Shown here: positions 1-11,948 of the stretch, piece by piece
Position numbering within the stretch: the first letter of the stretch is position 1
Layout: every line of letters starts with the position of its first letter
NCBI RefSeq assembly: GCF_037975245.1
Contig: NC_092573.1
Span: 23,837,265 to 23,901,264 of the forward strand
From: Apostichopus japonicus
Lineage: Eukaryota > Echinodermata > Holothuroidea > Aspidochirotida > Stichopodidae
Reading direction: 5' to 3'
DNA: 64,000 nucleotides
The notes under the pieces: model-generated
What the model was told of the DNA's origin: nothing
Database searches by the model: none
Seen by the model: the letters and a program-made list of their open reading frames with translations, nothing else
Translations under genes and position numbers: made by a program

Positions 1-25
1 TATTCAATTCATTTTTTTTTTGTAG

Positions 26-965
26 GTAAGCAATTTTGCTACCCTCAACAGTTTGCTTGCGCTAACGGTGAAAATTGCCTGGATGACTGGTTGACTTGTA
101 ACGGGGAAAATGATTGCGGGGATAATTCAGATGAAATTGATTGTGGTTAGTATTCTACCGAATCGTTCAATCGATTCCTTTATATCATATGTCATAAATC
201 AAATGTCATCAATGTAACAATTTGCAGCAATTAAAGTCATAAATTGATCACTTAACATTTTTTCATCAGTTCAACATTTCATAGGAAAGAGCAGCCTAAA
301 AAGATCTTAACAAGTTGACGGAATTTTACGTTTCTCATATACGATTAATATATTCTGCAGTAAGTCAACATGTGAAGCGCAACGCCTACTAATCTATTGA
401 TGCGGTATATAACACGATAAAGTCCACATAGGCCTCCCTATATACAAAGAGTCGAACGGTTTCTTGGACACCGAATTCTGTTGCGGTATAATGACTTCCA
501 AATGTAATCTGTTGGGGGTAAACCAACGCGAAATTTCATCTAATCGGTTTGGTGTGAATGTTTTCAAGTCTTACAAGGAATTTTATGAGCCCCTTCGAAT
601 AAGATCAACGAATGCGGTGTGCTGAAATGTCAACTCCCTGCAAGTTTTCACTCGGCGAGAACTCCGGGAGTTACCACTAGTTTTGTTTCCTTATACGAAA
701 CTATATGCATGGGAGCTGACATATGATAGAAGAGCTCCTGTCGAACAAAAAAGAACCCAACATGCTTTGCGATATACGAGGTCGCTCAACATTCTCATGC
801 AACAATTGTATGGGTAAAGGACTGTAATTTCTTCTCCCTATACAGCTCCTTGTATCCAAAGACGTAAAAACTAATTCAAACAATCATTTTGTAATGGTTC
901 TAGCATGCAGTATAGAGGGCGCAACAGTTATAATCTAAAATATAATATATATAGACACACACATG

Positions 966-1005
<40 letters not shown>

Positions 1006-4000
1006 TTTTAAATTATTACTGCAACCATTATTCGGGTCATTGCACCGGGTCGCCCCCCCCCCCCTCGGGTGGGGGTGGAACAACTGAGGGAAATGAGTGT
1101 ATCTCATCGTTTACTCCTGAGTGACGGAAATTAAGTAATACGTTGTAACAGTTACATATAATCTATAACGAAGTAGTAAACCCCATCAGAACAAACCCAC
1201 TGTATTTTTAATTCATGAAAACAGATGTACGCATAAATTGAGTTTCGAGATTTCAAGAGGGCCAACCGTTTAGTGGAGAGTACAGTTTACAAAGATACGT
1301 TTTGTTATATAACTATATGTATATCGTTGAACAACGTCTTCGCATTATTGTTACTCTTACATTGTTCTTGAAGATTTTAAGGTTGGGCCTGCCGCGCTGA
1401 CCCCTTCCCCTCCTCTCCCCCTCCCAACAGGTCATGTTACCATCCACATGCCCTATTTTTAATTTTAATTTAAATTACTTTTGATACCTTTCATTTATTT
1501 TGTTTTGCAATAGATTGCATGGATTTCAGTCCAAAGTGTCCGGGCTGGTCGATTCGCGATGAATGCGTTACGAATCCAGCCTACATGAATATGACCTGTC
1601 GAGAGAGTTGCGGACTCTGCCTGGTCGGTTATGAAACAGGTATTCGTTTATTAGCCTTTAGGCTGCTGTAGTTTTTAGCTATATATATATATATCAGTTA
1701 TATCGAACATGTTGAACGTAGCTTAGCGTGTTTATATATATTTCTGATAACAGTGTGTATTATGGTATACTATATTGGTAACAAACGTTACTGGTGGTCA
1801 TGGCATGACGAGATGGGGAAGGGGGGGGGGGTGGGTCATGGCATGACGAGAGGGGAAAGGGGGTGGGCATAGGAGGAGGTCAGGTGGAAACAGCCACTTG
1901 GGCCCCATGGTCAACTAGGGAGCTCTGGGAGGTATGGGATCAAGAAAAATTATGTTCTCATTTTCATTTAATATAACTTAAGAGAAATGAGGACTTCAAG
2001 AAGATAAAATAGTTATTGTCCACGGGGCCCGGCTGCGAGTTTTTTTCCCCAAACAGATTTGCAATTACGGAGTTTTCAGCCAATCAGATCATAAACTCAG
2101 GTAATAATCATATTCAACGTTTTGCAAGTATAAACGATCAAATGGGTGCGTGTGTGTTTGTGTGATTTTTTCGCTTTGTTTTGACATTGTATTCTATAAC
2201 AGACGATACTGTTGAATAATTTCTGTATATTGTGACTTCTTCAAAAAAGCATTTAAGTTTTTTTTTCTATTCGTCAGAGTCTGGCACCATTACTATGACA
2301 GAAAACCCAGAGTTATATTTTTTACGACATAGCCAGAAAGTCGGTAAGTTCATAATTAAATCCACGTTTACTCCAAAGGAAAATATTATTAGACAAAACC
2401 AGAGAAATTAGATATGACTCATAATTGACAAATAAGGAGTAATGTTTTAGAAAATATACTGGAATTATCGGTTCCCCTGGGACCTCCGTCAAATATTCTG
2501 CCAAGTATTGCTGACGGCTATAGGCCATGAACTGCACATTGCTGTATACCCTGCTGATTTCAACAGTTATGAATGTATCAGATTTGCTAATATTTTATTA
2601 TGCTTTTAACGTGTAATTCTTCCTGATATATATCATCATCTTGTCCCATTAAACAGCCCAGTTATATATTGGAAGACGACTTATCTTTCCGTCTTTAAAA
2701 ATTGGGCGTGGTTAAGTTTATATATTTTATATGCCACCTAGCTAGAGTAGTAATATTCAATCCGCAGGTGACGAGTTCATCGTTATATATTGACGTGAAT
2801 CTATTATAGAATGTTCGTTATAAACTCCAGTTATACTAGCAAGGTGTATCTCAAACAGGTTCTAACTCCCCAGGCTGATATCATTTGAAGACAATGAATG
2901 AAGGTACAAAACAAAGCACGAAAATATAAATAAGTAAATGAAACAACCTGAGTGACTGTGCAGAATCTCCCCCCCCCCTACCCCTCCCTCCCTGAGTGGA
3001 TGTTCTAGTTTAGATAAGGCTTGAAATGATTAACTTTTGTCTCAATATTTCAATTTTACCAAAATGCTTTGTTTTTGGTTGACTTTACTCGTGGACACGG
3101 AACAATCTATCTCGCAAGACAAAACAAAAAAACAAACAAAAAACAGTTCTACTGGGGAGGCTAGGTTCCAATCGCCAACAGGCTATTAAATCCAACAATG
3201 AGTAGAAGTTTAGTGTATAAATAGTGCACACAATTTTCTTCACGCCAACTGTCAATAGTACATGTATCTATATTATTCTTATTTTTTTTCCAGCTAAAAC
3301 GACGCAATATATTTTGCGAAACGTCGGGCAACGACCGGGAAGAGCCGATAATACATGGCAATGTGCTACCGTGACAGATGTACCCCAGCAAGTCAGGGAA
3401 GACATGGGCCTCAGTTCATTCTACGAAAAGTATACACATGCCTATAATATCCCGGTGTTGGGATCTGCACGTGTCTCCGATGCCGCTTTGAAGCGCGCAT
3501 GTTACGTCACCCGTGTGATGCTTAGCGACAACAGGCGAGTACGTCAGTCAATGTATTACCGGTATGCTAGAATCGTAGTTATAGCAGACACTGAGGTCAT
3601 CCTAAACATACCCGAGTACTCGCATCTACCATCTGAGTACAGTGATTTAGTTCGAGGACTCGGTGGTACCCATCACCTACCAGTTATATCGGTCGGACAA
3701 GAAAATTTACTGTGTGAGAAAAAGGATCCAAATAAGAGAGAAGACACCTTGGTGCGCGCTTTAGCTCAAGGTATCCACAGAATTGCATTAATGCCAAACG
3801 ATTTGGCTCGTAAATTTCAGCATGAATTGGAGGAAACCTATGCGCATGCTCGGACACACGGTATGTGGGAACGCACAGTGACGGACGATACATTAGAGTC
3901 ATACTTCTCAGAGGGGGTACAGTCTTTCTTTAATGTGCAAGCAGCTGCAAAGGCTGGACTTCAAAATGAAGTGGACACTCGGGAGAAGCTGAAGTATTAT

Positions 4001-6846
4001 GACCCAAAACTGTTTGCAATGTTGGTAGACGTTTTTCCCTGTCAAAATAAGATGATCGACCGCTGTTCAAAACAGTGTAAGTATCTACGTATAAGTATGC
4101 AAAATAATATTACAGAAAGACTTTATATTATATGTACACTTAAATATGATACATATATGTTTTGCCAGTTCTCGGTATATGGCTTAGTGATTTAAGAAAC
4201 ATTTAAGAAATGGCGGTCGATTATACTATGTGGGCTAATTTATGGAATTATAATTTCTCATTTAACGTTATCTTAGTCTCAGGATGAGATAATTGCCTTT
4301 ATAAGTGACGTGTAAAGACATTAGTATCGTATTGGGCGCCATTTTGTAAGATCACCACTGAGACCAGAGTCATCCCTCCCCAACGCCGTGAGCGTTAACA
4401 ACATCTTTGAATACATCACTTTCTGTGAAATATTGTTAGTTTGATGTTATATGCTACCACTGGTAATGCAATGTGTCAGTGTGTATCTAGGTTTCAACAC
4501 CCTAGGGATTTTTTTCCCACATATATTACGTCTATTTTTCTATCCATCTTTGATTTCTCCATTTTTTAAAACCTTATTCCACAGCTAAGATAGAGACTGA
4601 GATGGTGCGATTGAATTGTGACGTCCCCATTACAGGTATACTTGAAGAAGAAATCATAATATAAACAGCCTAGTAACTATGGAAACAAATCGCAATACTC
4701 ACATGAAGACAGACTTTAAATATATATTAAATAACATAAAACAGGTATTCTAATCAGTAGGAAATAAACTTTATGATATGATTACTGCTTAACGTTGAAT
4801 GACTTTCAAAAACGTTTCAGTAACTTTATTTTGTAACATATATAAACATGCATATAGCTTCGGGTTGGGGGAGGACTTGGTTAGAGTGACTGTTATTTCA
4901 TTATTCACTATTATCCAACTATGAATATGCAGTGATTAATAAAGTATTCAGTTATATATTATGAACATGCATGCTTATTCAGTAAGAAACTTACAACCTC
5001 CCTAAGATTTACTTTCCTGTATGATTGCTGGGGGTATAACTTGCGCATGTATGGTATATTAGGCCTATGTATAACTGAATAGTACAATGAAACAACCGGC
5101 TGTCTTGTTTAAATGATTTGTTGTAAGATTCTTAATTTATTCTGTGGATGTAACTGGCATTACTACCATCACTTATAAAATACATATATATTAAATAAAG
5201 CAAAGTATATACATGTCATTTTTCTCAGCCAATTCTGATGGTGTAGTTCCTCAGTATGACCCGTCTTGCGTGGACATACACGAATCATGTGATAGATGGG
5301 CTGAAAGTGGCGAATGCACATCTAATCCTGGTTGGATGTTGCTTAACTGTCCTGTTAGCTGTAACAACTGCGAAATTATCAATGGCCCAGAACCACCCGT
5401 AACAGTAGAAGGTACGTCTTCCGGCCCGTTTAAGCCTTAATGCAAGGATGCTAGCAAATCACTGCTGTGATAGATTTTGGCTGACAATATATGTTTGATT
5501 TATTGAAAGTCGGTCAGTCGTTTCTTTCCGAAAAAAAATCGATGTCACTGTCTTTGTTGGTAAATACGATCCCGGAAATCATCGAGAGGAAGGGGGGGGG
5601 GGAGGGGGAGCTTCAGAACTCTGATCTGGATCTATACATCGCTATATGTGGGTATTGTTTCAAACCTGGATATAATCATTTGGCGTGCCATAGATCCCGG
5701 GACAGGTCTGATTATTAGGAGGTTACATTGGGGAAGAAGTCAGAACATTGATCACTAGTATTGTAATTGACGCCAATAGTGAACGTAATTGCTGTAAAGA
5801 TTATGGTCCGACGTCTGGAGCTCTGGAGATATAAGGATTGTACTTGGATTTTACCGATATGAAGAATCGTTATGTTGGATAAGTTGAGTAATACTTTATA
5901 GCCATTTAGAGCATAACATAATCTTAGTCAACGAAAAAAAAAACATAAATTAATAAATGTAATTCATTGAAAAATTCAATAACTTAAAACATATAAACAT
6001 ATTTTGAGAAAGACGTTTTTGACGAAGCGCCACTATTTTTTAATTTTTTTTATATTTAATTTTTTTATATGTTTTTAATTTTTTTTTAGTCTATATAAAA
6101 ACCTGAAATCAAAATGCTTTCAAAATGTATCTATTTGACGTTACTCTTCACATCTTACCTTTCACATAGATGAGAATTGTGTGGACCTTAACGAGCACTG
6201 CGAGAGCTGGGCAGGACGGGGAGAGTGTGAGGCTAACCCTGCCTACATGCGTCCAAACTGTGGCAGGAGTTGTAACGCATGTGGCGGTAAGTACATTCAT
6301 GACAACCTATCCATGTTTACCATTAACAGGAAATGATCACAATATCAGGCGAGAGTATGGGTTGCAATGAGGTACCCAACATATAGATAGCCTATACATT
6401 AACCTATACATTTACATACATACATATAGCCTATACATATAGCCTATAAATAGCCTACATACATAGAGAGGGTAGCCTACATCTCCACCGTCAGTCGGGA
6501 GAGACATTGAACCTTGCGTTTATAACTTATTTTAAAACTATAATCGTCTTTAATATGCTACAGAATCCGGCATTTGACGCATGATGTACATTCATTTTTC
6601 GGAGGGGAGGACCCATGAGACCCCCCCCCCCTTATATGAGAGTGAGTCCGCTTCACCGAACCTAAGGCCGCCTCCCCCTACCTCTATACATTAATGTTGA
6701 TTGTTTTTATCTTTGTCTTGCTTACAGTGGATCCCAACTGTTTAGACAACAACGACAGTTGTTCCATTTGGGCAGAAAGTGGCCACTGTGAGAGTAACCT
6801 TGGTTACATGGGTATATACTGCCAAAGCAGCTGTAACTTGTGCTGA
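26..6846 (+). CDS. Secreted modular protein: LDLa + pseudo-peptidase-like domain + four ShK domains (5' partial)
   Basis: Seven exons join in frame: 26-145, 1514-1639, 3294-4076, 4585-4635, 5229-5411, 6170-6286 and 6728-6846 (stop TGA 6844-6846). Every internal intron is phase 1 with AG/GT borders; the start lies before the window. Exon 1 is an LDL-receptor class A repeat with the acidic calcium-cage end ([12 protein letters not shown]). Exons 2, 5, 6 and 7 each encode one ShK-type domain with six cysteines, for example CVDIHESC...CPVSCNNC. Exon 3 (261 codons) resembles, from memory, an uncharacterised family of secreted zinc-peptidase-like proteins that ends in YFAEGVQSWF; here the match is [11 protein letters not shown]. 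The family HEFAH segment reads RALAQ here, so catalysis is doubtful. Exon 4 is a 17-codon linker. The lysine-tyrosine dyad of channel-blocking ShK peptides is absent. The protein is probably extracellular; its function is unknown. The exon chain is well supported, the peptidase relationship less so. Confidence 0.82.
969..998. repeat. AT dinucleotide microsatellite
   Basis: A run of about 15 AT units lies in the intron between the LDLa exon and the first ShK exon. A C run and a G-rich stretch follow at about 1053-1078. The rest of this 1.4-kb intron shows no exon-like segment. Confidence 0.9.
3294..4076 (+). other. Exon encoding a peptidase-like domain with substituted metal-site residues
   Basis: This is the largest exon of the modular gene, entered after phase 1 at TTTCCAG and left at T|GTAAGT. 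Codons at 3755-3769 read R-A-L-A-Q where the remembered family has H-E-F-A-H. Codons at 3896-3901 read E-S where the family has H-E before YFAEG. The surrounding framework is kept ([31 protein letters not shown]). The pattern suggests a folded but inactive domain. The comparison rests on memory, not on an alignment. Confidence 0.6.
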
Positions 6847-7093
6847 TGTCAACGTGATCCCGTGATTTGTTACAAAATAATTTGGAAATGTTTTCATGTT
6901 GCACACTGGACTGGTGTTAGATATATAGATCCCCTTTATTTCCGCCAAGACTAAAGGACATATCAAATCGTAAACAGCAGCTGATTATGATATATTATGT
7001 TCTGAGGCTGGGATTGTAATTGACCTTTGTACTTATATACGTGTGGATTATTTTCGTTGTAGAAAAAAAAGAGGTGCACTTGCCCTACGATTA

Positions 7094-7099
7094 AATAAA
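7094..7099 (+). terminator. Candidate poly(A) signal of the LDLa/ShK gene
   Basis: AATAAA lies 248 bases after the stop codon at 6844-6846, on the coding strand. It is the first canonical signal downstream that I see and gives a plausible 3' UTR length. The cleavage site is not determined. Confidence 0.5.
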
Positions 7100-7344
7100 A
7101 CAACTGCTACACAACTAACAGTAAGGCAGATTTTACCAGGTCACAGTAGTCCGCCACAGAAATGTGCTTGAATTGGCCAGAAAATACTAATTTGTCTAAT
7201 AGAACAGACGGAATGCTTGTCGATGACGAGACTGATGGTATTTCAGTTCGGTCGGATACAGTATTATTGTACAGTAAGAGGTTTACGAGTCTATCGGTGA
7301 AATTCCTGACGTATACACACATCGTCAGCGTAATATTTATTTAA

Positions 7345-7346
<2 letters not shown>

Positions 7347-7397
<51 letters not shown>

Positions 7398-7446
7398 TAT
7401 AGGCCTATATATAAATATATATATATATACATATATATATAAATAA

Positions 7447-7524
<78 letters not shown>
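7347..7524. repeat. Long AT-rich microsatellite
   Basis: About 178 bases of (AT)n with scattered AAT and GGCCT interruptions. The open reading frames across it are only Ile-Tyr repeats. It lies just past the 3' end of the modular gene. From here to about 8.4 kb I see only AT-rich unique sequence and a C run at about 8279-8293. Confidence 0.95.
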
Positions 7525-7526
<2 letters not shown>

Positions 7527-8469
7527 GGTTCTATTTCCATCAGTTTGGATATAAATACTTCGTGCAACATAGTGCGATTTTAGTCTATGAGAGCGTCTTC
7601 AATGAAAAGTGAATAATTCTGATTCTAATAAGAGTGTATGTCCATGTAAATAGTGATCCGTTGAGACTCGCCCCTAATAGAGAAATTTTCAATTTTCGAG
7701 TGATTCAGATTCACAAATCGTTTTTTTTTATTGGTTTTGAGTGAAGTTATCGCATTAATGAACGTATACTGGAGGAATGACGAAATACAAAGATCGATTT
7801 TTGTTGGATGAAAAGCATCGTGAGGAAAAGGAAAATAAAATATGTTTAGTTGATGAATTAAATAGTTTCGTGTTGGTAAAATATATATTATCATACATGA
7901 AATCCAAAACTCTCGTTTTATGATATTGTTTTAATTTCTTTTTTCCATGATTGAAGTTCCATCAAGAGGAACTAAAAGGATCATTATAGTATTTTCACAA
8001 TTCCCACTGCACATGCGCAAAGAGAAATTCCGGGTGCAAAGACACAAGAAACTTGCTAATACCTTCAATTTAACGACGATGGCTAAGAAATATAAAGTCA
8101 GTTTTAATTAAGTCACTATTCTCTTGACGATATGACCTTGATGTACAAATTCAAGGCGTTCAAACACCGAAAACGTGAAACCAAAGACCAATTATTCTTT
8201 CCAGCCAAAAGATATGTATGCAGTACCAATTAATGCAATTAAGCAAACAGTTTGGGGAATTTTGGAAGTCCTAAGCCACCCCCCCCCCCCCCCAAGCCTC
8301 ATCCAATGCTTCATCGGTGAACCAACATTTATTTTATAGTTATTTTCTTTTTTCCATGAAATTCAAAATTGTGAAAGAAACTTTGATCTCACATTAAAGG
8401 GTCGCACATTCACCACATTTCAAGAGACATGTCGATCGATTTCAGTGATTAGTTGAGCAACGTTTTGAA

Positions 8470-8970
8470 ACATAAAAGAGCCCCCAGAAGCTGCAGCACT
8501 TTTAGATACGATAGTTCTTCTTCGTCTTTGTAGCGACTTGGGGGCGAAAAAGTACACGTTAGAAAGAGTAATTATACACTTACTTTTCCCAGGTCCCTAG
8601 TGGCGTCCAGTGCCCCTAGTGGGGGGGGGGGCAGGAGACGGACCCCCAGAAGCTCAAACTTTCTTAGATAGTCCATGTTTTCTCGTAGCGAGTTGAAAGC
8701 ACAAAATATATGAGAGAGATATTCAATTTCTATGGAATTTATTTCAAAGCTCCGTTGGCGTTCCAAGGGCAGGCCCTCGGGAATTTGTTGGATTTTGAAA
8801 TGGTTCCTGTTCCTCAAAAGTACATCTTAGAAGGTAGAATGTAATATCTATGGAAGATAATCCGAGCCCGGAAGTTGCAGTGCTTTCAGACTCTTCTCTT
8901 GTAGCTATTTTAATGTAAACACAGAAAAACATTCTAAAGATCGGAATGTTTATTTCAAAGCGCCTTTGTT
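8470..8970. repeat. Degenerate tandem repeat with roughly 170-230 bp units
   Basis: Three diverged units start with similar text: CCCCCAGAAGCTGCAGCACTTTTAGATA near 8480, CCCCCAGAAGCTCAAACTTTCTTAGATAG near 8644, and GCCCGGAAGTTGCAGTGCTTTCAGA near 8866. Each is followed by a CTTCTCTTGTAGC-like segment, and the later two share ATTTCAAAGC. Minus-strand reading frames across it show no recognisable protein. Confidence 0.55.
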
Positions 8971-9081
8971 GGGGGAGGGGGGCAGGGGGAGAAGCGTCAG
9001 GAAGGTTTAGCATTTTGCATTTAGCAACTAAACCCAACCAAACCGAACCGAAGCGAACCGCATTACACTCAACTCTGTAGG

Positions 9082-10353
9082 CAGGGGCGTATCCAGGAGG
9101 GGGGGGGGCGCAACAGGCGCGCGCCCCCCTATTGGCCGTCACCAAAAAAAAAAAAGTTTAGCAAAAAAAAAAAAAAATTGATGACGACCAAAAAAAGGTT
9201 CTGGCGAAGTTCGGCGGCATAATAGTTTTAGAAACATAGATGGTAATTGTGTTTGTATTATCACTATAAACACTAAGTGACATGCCAGCCATACTAAATT
9301 GTGCATTTTGTGTCCATATTTACTGGAAATGTTGCTTATTATTAAGGTCGAAAAATGGATCACATATGGCCATGGGCGGCGATCCTGGGTGGAGGGGGGA
9401 TATATCCCCCCATGAAAATGGGTGGAGGGGATGTAATGCACCATATCCCCCCCCCCCCCACCAAATGCCAGGGATAAGAATATTTTCATGCCTACATTTA
9501 TGCATCTTCGTTAATGTACGGCTCTTTTTTAGCTTCATTTCTCGCCTAACATAAACGCAGTGCGATCTTTTCAAATAAAGCGTCTTTATAAAGCAAAAAT
9601 AGTTGACTGTAGGCTTCATTGGCCCTATACCAACAAAATGTATTATTGCGCCCACGGTATTGATATAGTACATATATGCACCCTCATAGTATTCATATAG
9701 GCCCTATAGTAGGCCTACACACGTACATGTTCCCTCGAACAGCTGAGAATCTCATGTAACCAGGGTAATGCTTAATACACGTTTCACCTGGATGCCCTAG
9801 CAATCGGTACCTAGGAATGTAACTATGTGTAATTGTGTATTGCATGTGTATAGGCCTATAATAGCCTGCATGAGGCCATTTTCTTCATCGAATAATATAA
9901 AAGAGCTCTCGAACAGTCTAACGTTGCGCCTGAAACAAGATTGACAGGGGCAATTTTCCCAAAATAACACCCGAAATTAAAAAAAAGTATTTTGGATCCT
10001 GATTATGAGATATTTCGGACATGACATCCCTATTTTAAAGTTGGGTATATGCCGCTTGGAAACCTCGGGAAGTGCCGTTTCCGGCCATCTAGAGGGTTTG
10101 TTAATCCCAAAATTTTCTTGTACGCTTCGCGCCAACTCATGGTGGCGCTACGCTTAGATAGTCAACAAGGTCATATCCCCCCCCCCCCCCCACTCGGAAG
10201 TACGGATCGCCGCCCATGCATATGACACCATTTTGCATTTCAGCCCTTCTTCGAAAGCAAAAATTGTACACCCCTCCCCTTAGACCCATCCCCCAGGACG
10301 GCGATCATTCATGCCTGACGCCCCCCTATTGGAAAATCCTGGATACGCCCCTG
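9082..10353. mobile_element. hAT-like non-autonomous transposon (outer element)
   Basis: The left end CAGGGGCGTATCCAGGA (9082-9098) is the exact reverse complement of the right end TCCTGGATACGCCCCTG (10337-10353). Both ends are flanked by the direct repeat CTGTAGG (9075-9081 and 10354-10360), a probable target-site duplication that may have lost one base from eight. CCCCCCTATTGG occurs near both ends in the same orientation. The CAGGGGCG terminus is typical of hAT-type elements. No transposase is encoded. A second element lies inside. Confidence 0.85.
9371..10218. mobile_element. hAT-like MITE nested inside the outer element
   Basis: The left terminus CATGGGCGGCGATC (9371-9384) matches the reverse complement of GATCGCCGCCCATG (10205-10218). 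The flanks CATATGGC (9363-9370) and CATATGAC (10219-10226) look like an 8-bp target-site duplication with one later change. It carries the module GTGCCGTTTCCGG...GGTGGCGCTACGCTTAGATAG at about 10051-10165, which is shared with elements near 46, 58, 60 and 60.8 kb. It has no coding capacity. Confidence 0.82.
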
Positions 10354-10360
10354 CTGTAGG

Positions 10361-11127
10361 CCCTACGCTACTCTCCTCAACTCAAGAACGACATCAATCG
10401 TTGATAAATGAAATGATACGCCTGTATATATATGTTCTAAACCACAACAGTTAACTATTACTTAATCAGTAAACAAAACCTACATAATAAATTAACAAAC
10501 AAATGAAACGAGACAAGTTAATCATAAAATTAAAACAACGCAAAGGAATATAGAAATATTTTGTGCGATTTAATGAAAAATATATGAAAGACAAAAATCT
10601 ATTATCGAAGAACTGAAACTTGCGGAAACTTTACAAAACAATATAATAAAAAAAAACGTATAGTTTTGAAGAATAAGAAAAGCACAATTTTGATCGAAGT
10701 GTAAATAGAAATGAGAGCTTTAAAATTATGATTTTAGTTCTATCATGCAGGTGCACTTTAGTATATTTCCGATACATTTTTCGCAATCCTAAAATCGATC
10801 CCATGTAGGGGTCTGTGGTTCTCCCGCAGAAAAAAATAAAGGCGTGATGAGACATATCTAGATCATAAATTAGGTCTATAACTCGGTCTAAACACAAAAA
10901 CTATGCTAAATAACTTCTTTTAAAGTTTTGTGTGGGGTTGAAAAGCCACCTGGATCCGCGCCTGGGTTATTTACACCCCCCCCACCCCCTCCTAAAGATT
11001 CGTTTTGGCAGTTTATCTATTAGTATACTTCATAACAAGGTAAACAAGTACGAAACATTCATTCCCTCTGAAATCACTCTCTACGTGTTACGTCAGATGC
11101 GGATTTTTTAATGGGACTACAATTACT
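10361..11127. other. Intergenic, no feature seen
   Basis: AT-rich sequence with no exon-like segment, apart from a short C run near 10976-10983. The minus-strand reading frame at 10631-10897 has no recognisable protein content and low-complexity lysine/phenylalanine codons. Confidence 0.6.
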
Positions 11128-11815
11128 AACCCATGCATTCTTACAATTGTTTTGATACTATCAGTAGGCCTTAGCTAATTCTTTATTGATCATTTTACAG
11201 TTTCTTTAAAGCAAAGTCAAATGTGTGAAAGAACTAAAAGTGTCTATATTAATGCACCCGAATATCAAAAAGCAAATCCACGAAACTTCTACTATTTCAA
11301 TTCACCAAATTACTAAACACACCAAAGAAGCAACTCTTCCAAAAGAGTTTAACCATTCGATTTTAAATTCATATGGTCAAGATATGTATATCTTTACCTG
11401 AATGTCAACTGAAAAAGTAGCCCCGGAAATTTTACCATTTCAGTTCACCAACTTACTAAAACAGAGAACAGAGTACATTACTAACCGATGTATTCTTGCG
11501 ATAGTTTTGATACTATCAGTAGGCCTATAGGTAATTATTAACAGTTCATTATACAGTTTATTTAGCAATGTGAAATGTGTGAAAGAACTAAAAGAGTCTA
11601 TTAATGCACCCGGATATCAACCGAAAAAGCAGCCCCGGAAATTCTACTATTTCAATACACCACCTTACTAAACACAATAAAAAAAAGCAACTCTTCAAAA
11701 GAGTTAACCATTCGATTTTAATTTCATGCGCACAAGACACGTATATCATTACCTGACTGACAACTGAAAAAGCAACCCCGGAAATGTTACTATTCCAATT
11801 CACCAACTTACTACA
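11128..11815. repeat. Tandem duplication, period about 355 bp, two copies
   Basis: GTTTTGATACTATCAGTAGGCC occurs at 11149 and 11504, GAAAGAACTAAAAG at 11227 and 11581, and CCATTCGATTTTAA near 11354 and 11710. The spacing is 354-356 throughout. A shorter internal repeat (AGCCCCGGAAATT..TACTATTTCAATTCACCA) also recurs. The array lies just past the 3' end of the FBP gene. Confidence 0.75.
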
Positions 11816-11948
11816 AAGAGAGTACAAGCACCTTCTAAAACAATACTAAATTTTCCAATATAAATTCCCGTAAACAAGACAACTTTTACTAGTAATATAC
11901 CCCAGAAAGGGCGATGGCACTTGATGCATATTCATTTCGTTACCATGG

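Noticed and set aside
7337-7570. 77-aa minus-strand open frame
   Set aside because: It is only the translation of the AT microsatellite (Ile-Tyr repeats).
8572-9673. Several minus-strand frames of 80-133 aa and a plus-strand one
   Set aside because: They run through poly-G/poly-C tracts and transposon ends, giving only Pro/Gly-rich or random sequence.
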